Below are positions 28,485 to 39,748 of a stretch of DNA of 64,000 nucleotides, piece by piece. Origin of the DNA: Macrostomum hystrix (lineage: Eukaryota > Platyhelminthes > Macrostomidae); assembly GCA_950097015.1 (NCBI GenBank), contig CATNEN010000005.1:682001-746000 (forward strand), read 5' to 3'. Under the pieces are notes generated by a model, which searched no databases, was not told where the DNA came from, and was given only the letters and a program-made list of their open reading frames with translations. The translations under genes were made by a program, and so were the position numbers. The stretch's first letter is position 1. Every line of letters begins with the position of its first letter.

Positions 28485-31400
28485 ATGCAGGAGCCGGGTC
28501 CCTGGTCCATGGACAATCGACTCAGATTGCGAGCCAAATTTGAGCTCGGAGAAGATGAGACCACACTGAGCGTGAAGTGTTCGGCACTGCGGAGGCTGCT
28601 TGAGTTCTGCGAGGATGAGATCTGTTGAGTGATTCGATTATGGGCTGCTGGGGCACTTCAGATGGAATGAGACAAATCGCTAGGCGGGCCAGGTAGAGAT
28701 GTAGAGAGAGAGACAGAAGAGAGGAGAGAGAGGAGAGCGGGAGAGAGGAGAGAGGACACTGCCCATTGAATTTCAAAAATCTAATGTTGGAATCGATTCC
28801 GATATGTATCGAAAAAAATGAAATCCAGATTCCAATCAAGGCAACTCCAGACGCGTTTCGCTCTTGTTGGAGAGTGAGTGAGAGGTAGAGAGAGGTAGAG
28901 AGAGGTAGAGAGAGGTAGAGAGAGGTAGAGAGTGAGAGAGGTAGAGAGTGAGAGAGGTAGAGAGGTAGAGAGTGAGAGAGAGGTAGAGAGAGGTAGAGAG
29001 AGGTAGAGAGAGGTAGAGAGAGGTAGAGAGTGAGAGAGGTAGAGAGAGGTAGAGAGAGGAAGAGGGAGGTAGAGAGAGGTAGAGAGTGAGAGGGGGGTAG
29101 AGAGTGAGAGAGGTAGAGAGTGAGAGAGGTAGAGAGGTAGAGAGAGGTAGAGAGTGAGAGAGGTAGAGAGTGAGAGAGAGGTAGAGAGTGAGAGAGAGGT
29201 AGAGAGAGGTAGAGAGTGAGAGAGAGGTAGAGAGAGGTAGAGAGAGGTAGAGAGTGAGAGAGAGGTAGAGAGTGAGAGAGAGGTAGAGAGTGAGAGAGAG
29301 GTAGAGAGTGAGAGAGAGGTAGAGAGTGAGAGAGAGGTAGAGAGTGAGATAGAGGTAGAGAGTGAGAGAGAGGAAGAGAGTGAGAGAGAGGAAGAGAGAG
29401 GTAGAGAGAGAAGTTGAGTCAGGTAGAGAGTGAAAATTGAGTTAATCGAATCGATAGAGAAGATCGAATCTAGACTAAAACTAATTAAGAGGGTAATGAG
29501 AGAAATAGAATAAGTCACAACAGTTAGTGGGAAGGAGATCGCGCACTGATTAAATAGGCAGAAGTAGTCATGCTAGCACCCGCATTCTCCCTCCATCCGT
29601 GCAGCTCCTCAGCGCACAGACCCGGCATTCCTCATTCGCTTCCTTCGAGCACGCCGTTTCGACGTCGAATCGGCTGCCGACCTCTGCGCCAAATATTTCC
29701 GGTTCCGGCGTAGCCATAGCAACGGCCTTCTAGCCAACTTCAACTGTCGCGATCCCGGCGTTGTGTCAGCCCTGCGCGACGGCCTGCCATCGGTGCTGGA
29801 GGCTCGGGATCATCAGCGCCGAGCCGTGCTGCTGTTTCGACCCGGACGGTGGGACGCCAAGCAATGCTCGGCTGACTCAGTGATTCGGGCCACACTGCTC
29901 ACACTGGAGAAGCTGCTGGAATCTGACGAGGCCCAGGTTGCTGGTGCTGTTCTGGTGATCGACTGGGACGGATTCTCGACTGTCAACGACTGCGGACAGG
30001 TGACGCCCGCCGTCAGGACTCTGGCATACTGCCTGGAGGTGCGTGTCTACCGTCTCTCTCTACTTTGAGTGTCTACCTTCTCTCTCTACTCTGCGTGTCT
30101 ACCGTCTCTCTCTACTCTGCGTGCCTACCGTCTCTCTCTACTCTGCGTGTCTACCGTCTCTCTCTACTCTGCGTGTCTATCGTCTCTCTCTACTCTGCGT
30201 GTCTACCGTCTCTCTCTACTCTGCGTGTCTATCGTCTCTCTTAACTCTGCGTGTCTATCGTCTCTCTATACTCTGCGTGTCTACCGTCTCTCTCTACTCT
30301 GCGTGTCTACCGTCTCTCTATACTCTGCGTGTCTACCGTCTCTCTCTACTCTGCGTGTCTATCGTCTCTCTCTACTCTGCGTGTCTACCGTCTCTCTCTA
30401 CTCTGCGTGTCTACCGTCTCTCTCTACTCTGCGTGTCTACCGTCTCTCTCTACTCTGCGTGTCTACCGTCTCTCTCTACTCTGCGTGTCTACCGTCTCCA
30501 CTATATTCTCTACTCCAGCATATTCCATTCTATTTTATTCCATGGAATCCTATTCTACTCAATTATATTCTATTCAGTTCTATTCTATTCTATTCCATTC
30601 CATTCCATTCTATTCTATTCTATTCTATTCTATTCTATTATATTCTACGAGTATTCTATTCTATTCTATCCCATTCCATTCTATTCCATTCAATTGCATT
30701 CTATTCCATTCTATTCCATTCTATTCCATTCTATTCCATTCTATTCCATTCTATTCCATTCTTTTCTATTCTACTCCATTTCGAATCGCAGCAAGATGCA
30801 AATCAGTGGCGGCATACTTCATAGTATTATTTAAAACATGGCTGGCTTCTCTAAAAAATGCTATCCAAATATCTTTTTAAGCATGAGTCGTGAAAGAACC
30901 ACACCCTTCTGCTCATATAATACAGCTGCTTAGACTAGAGCACGATATAATAGTACACGGGCTCAAGTATAAACTAAAAAAATCCAATATACTTAAAAAC
31001 GACAGAAAGGTAAAAATTCCACTTCCATCTAAAAAATTCCTTTGATTTAACACTAGCTAGTTGGTGAGATGTTTCACAATCCCATTCATTTTCTACCCAT
31101 CCCAGGCCCCACTAAATCTCCCATCTCATACAATCCGTGACTTATAAGAACTAGGCTTAGTATCTGCTGGCTAGCACACGCATTCCTTTAGCCCTTGAAT
31201 AATTCACAAAATTTGTCAGCGGCGATAAATTCCCCCCCCCCAAACCCTCTTATCAGAATCAGTCGAACATAAAACTCACCCCATCTATTAGTTGCTAGGG
31301 AAAGCCTATGCAATATTTTGCTTGGGATTGGGATAAATTACAAAACCGATCATTACCGAACTGTTTCCCACATTTGAGCAGGATTTTTCCACCTCAACGC

Positions 31401-34400
31401 AGACGAATAATTTAGTCGATAATTTGTCGCGCAATTAATGCTTTCTTCTCAATTTTTGTTTTCTGCATCTATCGCATCACTACTAACCAGCATTCCCTCT
31501 CTCTCATATTCCATCTCTCTCACATTCCCTCTCTCTCATATTCCCCCTCTCTCATATTCCCTCTCTCTCATATTCCCTCTCTCTCACATTCCCTCTCTCT
31601 CATATTCCCCCTCTCTCATATTCCCTATCTCTCATATTCCCTCTCTCTCACATTCCCTCTCTCTCATATTCCCTCTCTCTCATATTCCCTCTCTCTCATA
31701 GTCCCTCTCTCTCACATTCGCTCTCTCTCACATTCCCTCTCTCTCATAGTCCCTCTCTCTCACATTCCCTCTCTCTCACATTCCCTCTCTCTCGCATTCC
31801 CTCTCTCTCACATTCCCTCTCTCTCGCATTCCCTCTCTCTCACATTCCCTCTCTCTCACATTCCCTCTCTCTCACATTCCCTCTCTCTCATATTCCCCCT
31901 CTCTCATAGTCCCTCTCTCTCATATTCCATCTCTCTCACATTCCCTCTCTCTCATATTCCCCCTCTCTCATATTCCCTCTCTCTCATAGTCCCTCTCTCT
32001 CATATTCCCCCTCTCTCATAGTCCCTCTCTCTCATATTCCATCTCTCTCACATTCCCTCTCTCTCACATTCCCTCTCTCTCACATTCCCTCTCTCTCATA
32101 TTCCCTCTCTCTCATAGTCCCTCTCTCTCACATTCCCTCTCTCTCACATTCCCTCTCTCTCACATTCCCTCTCTCTCACATTCCCTCTCTCTCGCATTCC
32201 CTCTCTCTCACATTCCCTCTCTCTCACATTCCCTCTCTCTCGCATTCCCTCTCTCTCACATTCCCTCTCTCTCGCATTCCCTCTCTCTCACATTCCCTCT
32301 CTCTCACATTCCCTCTCTCTCACATTCCCTCTCTCTCACATTCCCTCTCTCTCACATTCCCTCTCTCTCACATTCCCTCTCTCTCACATTCCCTCTCTCT
32401 CATATTCCCCCTCTCTCATAGTCCCTCTCTCTCATATTCCATCTCTCTCACATTCCCTCTCTCTCATATTCCCCCTCTCTCATATTCCCTCTCTCTCATA
32501 TTCCCTCTCTCTCACATTCCCTCTCTCTCATATTCCCCCTCTCTCATATTCCCTATCTCTCATATTCCCTCTCTCTCACATTCCCTCTCTCTCATATTCC
32601 CTCTCTCTCATAGTCCCTCTCTCTCACATTCCCTCTCTCTCACATTCCCTCTCTCTCACATTCCCTCTCTCTCGCATTCCCTCTCTCTCACATTCCCTCT
32701 CTCTCGCATTCCCTCTCTCTCACATTCCCTCTCTCTCACATTCCCTCTCTCTCACATTCCCTCTCTCTCATATTCCCCCTCTCTCATAGTCCCTCTCTCT
32801 CATAGTCCCTCTCTCTCACATTCCCTCTCTCTCACATTCCCTCTCTCTCACATTCCCTCTCTCTCGCATTCCCTCTCTCTCACATTCCCTCTCTCTCGCA
32901 TTCCCTCTCTCTCACATTCCCTCTCTCTCGCATTCCCTCTCTCTCACATTCCCTCTCTCTCACATTCCCTCTCTCTCATATTCCCCCTCTCTCATAGTCC
33001 CTCTCTCTCATATTCCATCTCTCTCACATTCCCTCTCTCTCATATTCCCCCTCTCTCATATTCCCTCTCTCTCATATTCCCTCTCTCTCACATTCCCTCT
33101 CTCTCATATTCCCCCTCTCTCATATTCCCTATCTCTCATATTCCCTCTCTCTCACATTCCCTCTCTCTCATATTCCCTCTCTCTCATAGTCCCTCTCTCT
33201 CACATTCCCTCTCTCTCACATTCCCTCTCTCTCGCATTCCCTCTCTCTCACATTCCCTCTCTCTCGCATTCCCTCTCTCTCACATTCCCTCTCTCTCACA
33301 TTCCCTCTCTCTCGCATTCCCTCTCTCTCACATTCCCTCTCTCTCGCATTCCCTCTCTCTCACATTCCCTCTCTCTCACATTCCCTCTCTCTCACATTCC
33401 CTCTCTCTCATATTCCCCCTCTCTCATAGTCCCTCTCTCCCACATTCCCTCTCTCTCACATTCCCTCTCTCTCGCATTCCCTCTCTCTCACATTCCCTCT
33501 CTCTCACATTCCCTCTCTCTCGCATTCCCTCTCTCTCACATTCCCTCTCTCTCGCATTCCGTCTCTCTCACATTCCCTCTCTCTCGCATTCCCTCTCTCT
33601 CACATTCCCTCTCTCTCATATTCCCTCTCTCTCACATTCCCTCTCTCTCATATTCCCCCTCTCTCATATTCCCTATCTCTCATATTCCCTCTCTCTCACA
33701 TTCCCTCCCTCTCACATTCCCTCTCTCTCACATTCCCTCTCTCTCACATTCCCTCTCTCTCACATTCCCTCTCTCTCGCATTCCCTCTCTCTCACATTCC
33801 CTCTCTCTCACATTCCCTCTCTCTCACATTCCCTCTCTCTCGCATTCCCTCTCTCTCACATTCCCTCTCTCTCACATTCCCTCTCTCTCACATTCCCTCT
33901 CTCTCACATTCCCTCTCTCTCGCATTCCCTCTCTCTCACATTCCCTCTCTCTCACATTCCCTCTCTCTCACATTCCCTCTCTCTCGCATTCCCTCTCTCT
34001 CACATTCCCTCTCTCTCACATTCCCTCTCTCTCACATTCCCTCTCTCTCCCATTCCCTCTCTCTCCCATTCCTTCTCTCTCGCATTCCCTCTCTTTCAAT
34101 TTTTTTCTCTTACATTCCCTCCCTCTCTCTGCCATTATCTCCCTCTCACATTTTATCCCTCTCTCCTATCCCTTATCTCCTTCTCTCCTCAACCTTTATT
34201 CTCTCTCTACTTTTCTCCTCTCCCAAAAATCTAACTCGCAGCATCTTCAATCCTCCATTATAAGATTTTAATGCTAAAGATGCTTACAAGCTGCCTGTCA
34301 TATTCACAGTAAGCCATGCAATGCATTTAGCAAATAAAGGAAGCCAAATTGTCAGATGCGAAAGCCAATATTCAGTCTGTCCAACACTCAGTGCGGATGG

Positions 34401-37400
34401 AATGAATCCCTACAGTAATATGGACAGCAGTAGCCTAGCAATGTCAGCTGATTGTATCTTTGTATGCAAACGTTGAAAACAGGCTTTCATTCATCCTCAA
34501 AATTATCCCGCGCAGAACTGCCTGCCCATTGTGGTGCACCAGATCCACTTTCTTAATGAGTCCTGGCTGGTGACGGCTGCTGTGCGGCTCTGCAGGCCCT
34601 TCAACTCACTGGCTGGAAAGGTGAGGCGAGAAAACGGGATATGGGAGAAAAGAAAAACTGAGGAGGGGAGAAAAGAAAAAACAGAATATGGGAGAAAAGA
34701 AGAACGGAGGAGGGGAGAAGAACGGAGGAGGGGAGCAGAACGGAGGAGGGGAGCAGAACGGAGGAGGGGAGCAGAACGGAGGAGGGGAGCAGAACGGAGG
34801 AGGGAAGAAGAACGGAGGAGGGGAGCAGAACGGAGGAGGGGAGCAGAACGGAGGAGGGAAGAAGAACGGAGGAGGGAAGAAGAACGGAGGAGGGAAGAAG
34901 AACGGAGGAGGGAAGAAGAACGGAGGAGGGGAGCAGAACGGAGGAGGGGAGCAGAACGGAGGAGGGGAGCAGAACGGAGGAGGGGAGCAGAACGGAGGAG
35001 GGGAGAAGAACGGAGGAGGGGAGAAGAACGGAGGAGGGGAGAAGAACGGAGGAGGGGAGAAGAACGGAGGAGGGAAGAAGAACGGAGGAGGGAAGAAGAA
35101 CGGAGGAGGGAAGAAGAACGGAGGAGGGGAGAAGAACGGAGGAGGGGAGCAGAACGGAGGAGGGGAGCAGAACGGAGGAGGGGAGCAGAACGGAGGAGGG
35201 GAGAAGAACGGAGGAGGGGAGAAGAACGGAGGAGGGGAGAAGAACGGAGGAGGAGAGAAGAACGGAGGAGGGAAGAAGAACGGAGGAGGGGAGCAGAACG
35301 GAGGAGGGAAGAAGAACGGAGGAGGGGAGCAGAACGGAGGAGGGAAGAAGAACGGAGGAGGGGAGAAGAACGGAGGAGGGGAGAAAAGAAGAACGGAAGA
35401 GGGGAGAAAAGAAGAACGGAAGAGGGGAGAAAAGAAGAACGGAAGAGGGGAGAAAAGAAGAACGGAAGAGGGGAGAAAAGAAGAACGGAAGATGGGAGAA
35501 AAGAAGAACGGAAGAGAGGAGAAAAGAAAAAACGGAAGAGGGGAGAAAAGAAGAACGGAAGAGAGGAGAAAAGAAGAACGGAAGAGGGGAGAAAAGAAGA
35601 ACGGAAGAGAGGAGAAAAGAAGAACGGAAGAGAGGAGAAAAGAAGAACGGAAGAGAGGAGAAAAGAAGAACGGAAGAGAGGAGAAAAGAAGAACGGAAGA
35701 GGGGAGAAAAGAAGAACGGAAGAGGGGAGAAAAGAAGAACGGAAGAGAGGAGAAAAGAAGAACGGAAGAGGGGAGAAAAGAAGAACGGAGGAGGGGAGAA
35801 AAGAAGAGCGGAAGAGAGGAGAAAAGAAGAATGGAAGAGAGGAGAAAAGAAGAACGGAAGAGAGGAGAAAAGAAGAACGGAAGAGGGGAGAAAAGAAGAA
35901 CGGAAGAGGGGAGAAAAGAAGAACGGAAGAGAGGAGAAAAGAAGAACGGAAGAGGGGAGAAAAGAAGAACGGAAGAGAGGAGAAAAGAAGAACGGAAGAG
36001 GGGAGAAAAGAAGAACGGAAGAGAGGAGAAAAGAAGAACGGAAGAGGGGAGAAAAGAAGAACGGAAGAGAGGAGAAAAGAAGAACGGAAGAGAGGAGAAA
36101 AGAAGAACGGAAGAGGGGAGAAAAGAAGAACGGAGGAGGGGAGAAAAGAAGAACGGAAAAGGGGAGAAAAAAAGAACGGAAGAGGGGAGAAAAGAAGAAA
36201 TTGAGGAGGGGAGAAAAGACGAACGGAAGAGGGGAGAAAAGACGAATGGAAGAGAGGAGAAAAGAAGAACGGAAGAGAGGAGAAAAGAAGAACGGAAGAG
36301 GGGAGAAAAGAAGAACGGAAGAGAGGAGAAAAGAAAAACGGAAGAGAGGAGAAAAGAAGAACGGAAGAGGGGAGAAAAGAAGAACGGAAGAGGGGAGAAA
36401 AGAAGAACGGAAGAGAGGAGAAAAGAAGAACGGAAGAGGGGAGAAAAGAAGAACGGAAGAGAGGAGAAAAGAAGAACGGAAGAGAGGAGAAAAGAAGAAC
36501 GGAAGAGGGGAGAAAAGAAGAACGGAAGAGAGGAGAAAAGAAGAACGGAAGAGGGGAGAAAAGAAGAACGGAGGAGGGGAGAAAAGACGAACGGAAGAGG
36601 GGAGAAAAGACGAACGGAAGAGGGGAGAAAAGAAGAACGGAAGAGAGGAGAAAAGAAGAACGGAAGAGGGGAGAAAAGAAGAACGGAGGAGGGGAGAAAA
36701 GACGAACGGAAGAGGGGAGAAAAGACGAACGGAAGAGGGGAGAAAAGAAGAACGGAAGAGGGGAGAAAAGAAGAACGGAAGAGGGGAGAAAAGCCGAACG
36801 GAGGAGGAAGGGGAGAGTTAAGCAGAGAAGAGGAAAGAAAGAGCCTAATATAAAGTAAAAAAAATAAAAGGAAAATAAAAAACCAGTAAAAAATAGAGAC
36901 ACGCAAGCATCTCAGATCTAAGAGGAAAGAAATACATTTCTAGAAAGTTCTACGATAAAATATCTGCAGAGACTGAGTTATGGATACTAATAAAAAAACG
37001 GTGTAGACAAATGACTGTGAACGGTGTAAACTCTAAAGGTACTTGACACTGTGACCCTCACCTAAGTGTGACAATGCAACTGTAACAAAAGGATTGCAAA
37101 TTTTAAACTGTACGTTTGCGCATGAATTATTTGTACTTTTATAGATGCAAACACAGGCTTCAATATTCGTTAGCAGCCTAATATTTGCTCACGGTAAACC
37201 AAAAAAATGGCTCACACTTAACTGTCTAACTTGGCTTTATCTACAGGCTTAGAAGCTAACAGAACAGCACTGAACAGAATGCAGTTACAGAATAGTCTAT
37301 CACTCTTATCCTAGTCTGTCACTCTCATCCTAGTCTGTCACTCTCATCCTAGTCTGTCACTCTCATCCTATTCTGTCACTCTTATCCTATTCTGTCACTC

Positions 37401-39748
37401 TCATCCTATTCTGTCACTCTCATCCTAGTCTGTCACTCTCATCCTAGTCTGTCACTCTCATCCTAGTCTGTCACTCTCATCCTAGTCTGTCACTCTCATC
37501 CTATTCTGTCACTCTTATCCTATTCTGTCACTCTCATCCTAGTCTGTCACTCTCATCCTAGTCTGTCACTCCCATCCTATTCTGTCACTCTTATCCTATT
37601 CTGTCACTCTTATCCTAGTCTGTCACTCTTATCCTATTCTGTCACTCTCATCCTATTCTGTCACTCTCATCCTAGTCTGTCACTCTCATCCTAGTCTATC
37701 ACTCTTATCCTAGTCTGTCACTCTCATCCTATTCTGTCACTCTCATCCTAGTCTGTCACTCTCATCCTAGTCTGTCACTCCCATCCTATTCTGTCACTCT
37801 TATCCTATTCTGTCACTCTTATCCTAGTCTGTCACTCTTATCCTATTCTGTCACTCTCATCCTAGTCTGTCACTCTCATCCTAGTCTGTCACTCTCATCC
37901 TTGTCTATCACTCTTATCCTAGTCTGTCACTCTCATCCTAGTCTGTCACTCTCATCCTAGTCTGTCACTCTCATCCTATTCTGTCACTCTTATCCTATTC
38001 TGTCACTCTCATCCTAGTCTGTCACTCTCATCCTAGTCTGTCACTCCCATCCTATTCTGTCACTCTTATCCTATTCTGTCACTCTTATCCTAGTCTGTCA
38101 CTCTTATCCTATTCTATCACTCTTATCCTATTCTGTCACTCTCATCCTAGTCTGTCACTCTCATCCTATTCTGTCACTCTTATCCTATTCTGTCACTCTC
38201 ATCCTAGTCTGTCACTCTCATCCTAGTCTGTCACTCCCATCCTATTCTGTCACTCTTATCCTATTCTGTCACTCTCATCCTAGTCTGTCACTCTTATCCT
38301 ATTCTATCACTCTTATCCTAGTCTGTCACTCTCATCCTAGTCTGTCACTCTCATCCTATTCTGTCACTCTTATCCTATTCTGTCACTCTCATCCTAGTCT
38401 GTCACTCTCATCCTAGTCTGTCACTCCCATCCTATTCTGTCACTCTTATCCTATTCTGTCACTCTTATCCTAGTCTGTCACTCTTATCCTATTCTATCAC
38501 TCTTATCCTAGTCTGTCACTCTCATCCTATTCTGTCACTCTCATCCTATTCTGTCACTCTTATCCTATTCTGTCACTCTCATCCTAGTCTGTCACTCTCA
38601 TCCTAGTCTGTCACTCCCATCCTATTCTGTCACTCTTATCCTATTCTGTCACTCTCATCCTAGTCTGTCACTCTTATCCTATTCTATCACTCTTATCCTA
38701 GTCTGTCACTCTCATCCTAGTCTGTCACTCTCATCCTATTCTGTCACTCTTATCCTATTCTGTCACTCTCATCCTAGTCTGTCACCCTCATCCTATTCTG
38801 TCACTTTTGTCCTGTTATATCGCTCTTATCCTACTCTGTTACTCTCATCCCATTCTGTCCGTCACTCTCATCCTAGTCTGTCACTGAATTCTGAAACACA
38901 AACCAATTAAAAAGGCCTCGAATCACCCGCAGGTGATTCTTCACGGCCGCAGCTGGTCCAGTCTCCACAGCCACCTGTCACCAAATCTGCTGCCGTCGGA
39001 TCTGGGCGGCCAACTGCCGCCACACGACACCAGACCCTGGCTGGCACAGATGACTGGCGCCGCCGCGTCCGCATTCAGTAGCTTCGAATTCGACGACTCA
39101 ACAATTGATTCGCCTGGTCAGCTGGCCGCGTTTGGCGATGAGCACATCTTTTGGCCGGTTGATAGGGAGTACAAAAGCTTCAGGTAAGCCTGCGGTTTCT
39201 CACGCCAATTTATCCCTCTATAATTTGATCTTACTCTTGCATATATTTTGTCCCTGTCTTCTCCACTCCTGTCGCCTTCCCTGCCTTTTCTCCCATGACG
39301 CTCGTCTCTTCTCTCTTGTCTCTTCTCTGCCGTCTCTTCTTCCCGTCTCTTCTCTCTCCGTCTCTTCTCCTTGCCTCTTCTCTCCCCGTCTCTTCTCTCC
39401 TCGCCTATTCTCTCCCCATCTCTTCTCCCTCGTCTTTTCTCCCTGTATTTTTTCTCCCCTCTCTCCCCCGCCTCTTCTCCCCCATTTCTTCTCCCGTGTC
39501 TTCTCCACTATTTTTTCTTCCCAGTCTAGCTCTTTTACCTGGTCCTCCAGTCTTAGTTCTATAGTCCTACAAAATCGCTTCTTAATGTCCGCAGCAAATC
39601 GGTCTCCATGCCAGCTGGTATCATTAGTGACAGCAGTTATCGGGTGGCTCTGGATGAGCAGTTGTTTCTAAAAGAGTCCGATGATGAGCAAACGGCTGAG
39701 AGTGGCATTGGCAGATCAGTTCGCAGCTATTCCGAATGGTTCCAATGA
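28485..39748 (+). CDS. CLVS: Clavesin, CRAL-TRIO domain protein
   Basis: Five coding exons: 28485-28623, 29605-30038, 34516-34620, 38933-39183 and 39595-39748, total 1083 nt, 360 residues (vertebrate clavesins are about 330-355). Clavesins bind phosphatidylinositol 3,5-bisphosphate and clathrin/AP-1 on trans-Golgi and endosomal membranes. The N-terminal CRAL-TRIO helix region reads RTDPAFLIRFLRARRFD (about 50-66). The lipid-binding domain follows: KDG-like RDGLPSVLEA, LEKLLESDEAQVAG..LVIDWDGFS, QVTPAVRTLAYCLE, VVHQIHFLNESW, and ILHGRSWSSLHSHLSPNLLP with DLGGQLPPHD. The last two and the tail (SKSVSMPAG) favour clavesin over the TTPA/TTPAL group. Exon 1 uses donor T|gttgag, a weak site chosen because phase and alignment require it. 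AATAAA at 39947-39952. Introns hold nearly 8 kb of tandem arrays. Exon 3 (105 nt, phase 0-0) can be skipped in frame. Confidence 0.93.
28870..29415 (+). repeat. GA-rich minisatellite in clavesin intron 1
   Basis: Purine-rich units of gagagaggtagagagt type with varying phase, in intron 28624-29604. The unit contains gtagagagag, the exact complement of ctctctctac in the intron 2 array on the other side of exon 2. A 245-codon minus-strand frame of SLSTSLSL repeats is an artefact. Confidence 0.92.
30039..30496 (+). repeat. 26-bp CU-rich minisatellite starting at the clavesin intron 2 donor
   Basis: About 17 copies of ctgcgtgtctaccgtctctctctact. The first unit is the splice donor itself (gtgcgtgtctaccgtctctc, from 30039), so the array begins at the first nucleotide of the intron. 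Each unit has ctctctctac. Multiple plus frames remain open for 200-260 codons; none is coding. Confidence 0.93.
30505..30785 (+). repeat. 5/10-bp satellite-like (ATTCC/ATTCT)n array
   Basis: Directly follows the 26-bp array. Units attccattct and attctattcc alternate for about 280 bp, resembling vertebrate (ATTCC)n satellite sequence by convergence. In clavesin intron 2. Confidence 0.9.
31490..34130 (+). repeat. 16-bp pyrimidine-rich minisatellite in clavesin intron 2
   Basis: About 160 copies of cattccctctctctca with variants in the first three bases (cat/tat/gca) and occasional agtccc. It runs 2.6 kb to within 400 bp of exon 3. The sense transcript would be an almost pure pyrimidine tract with repeated UCUCUCU motifs, which are binding sites for PTB-type splicing regulators in other animals. 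Some blocks recur in the same variant order, indicating larger duplications. Confidence 0.95.
34630..36825 (+). repeat. Purine-only minisatellites in clavesin intron 3
   Basis: The first block (about 34695-35385) has 18-bp units ggaggaggggagaagaac. The second (about 35385-36800) has 23-bp units gaagaggggagaaaagaaga plus acg. The sense strand contains almost no T, so no plus-strand stop codon is possible, and the minus strand almost no A. That explains open frames of 557-799 codons. The clavesin exon 3 frame runs through its donor at 34621 into the array without a stop to about 36204. Runs of GGGG and mirror-symmetric purine tracts favour triplex or quadruplex structure. Confidence 0.95.
37295..38890 (+). 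repeat. 19-bp minisatellite in clavesin intron 3
   Basis: About 84 copies of ctgtcactctcatcctagt, with tt for ag and ttat for tcat variants. It ends about 40 bp before the exon 4 acceptor (caccccgcag-type, ending at 38932). Variant order shows repeated blocks of several units. Confidence 0.95.
39290..39525 (+). repeat. Pyrimidine-rich short repeat in clavesin intron 4
   Basis: Imperfect units of cgtctcttctcc/cctcgtcttttctccc type occupy most of intron 39184-39594. The sequence stays almost purine-free to near the acceptor at 39594. Confidence 0.8.

Noticed and set aside
28781-29518. 245-codon minus-strand Ser/Leu-rich ORF
   Set aside because: Complement of the GA-rich array in clavesin intron 1. 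It shares the locus with a well-supported gene on the other strand.
30043-30880. Three overlapping plus frames of 209-263 codons
   Set aside because: They run through the 26-bp and (ATTCC)n arrays at the beginning of clavesin intron 2, and the exon frame itself stops at 30068.
34503-36906. Open frames of 799, 766, 721 and 557 codons on both strands
   Set aside because: The sense strand of the array lacks T and the antisense lacks A, so stop codons cannot occur. The peptides are pure repeats, and the region is intron 3 of clavesin.
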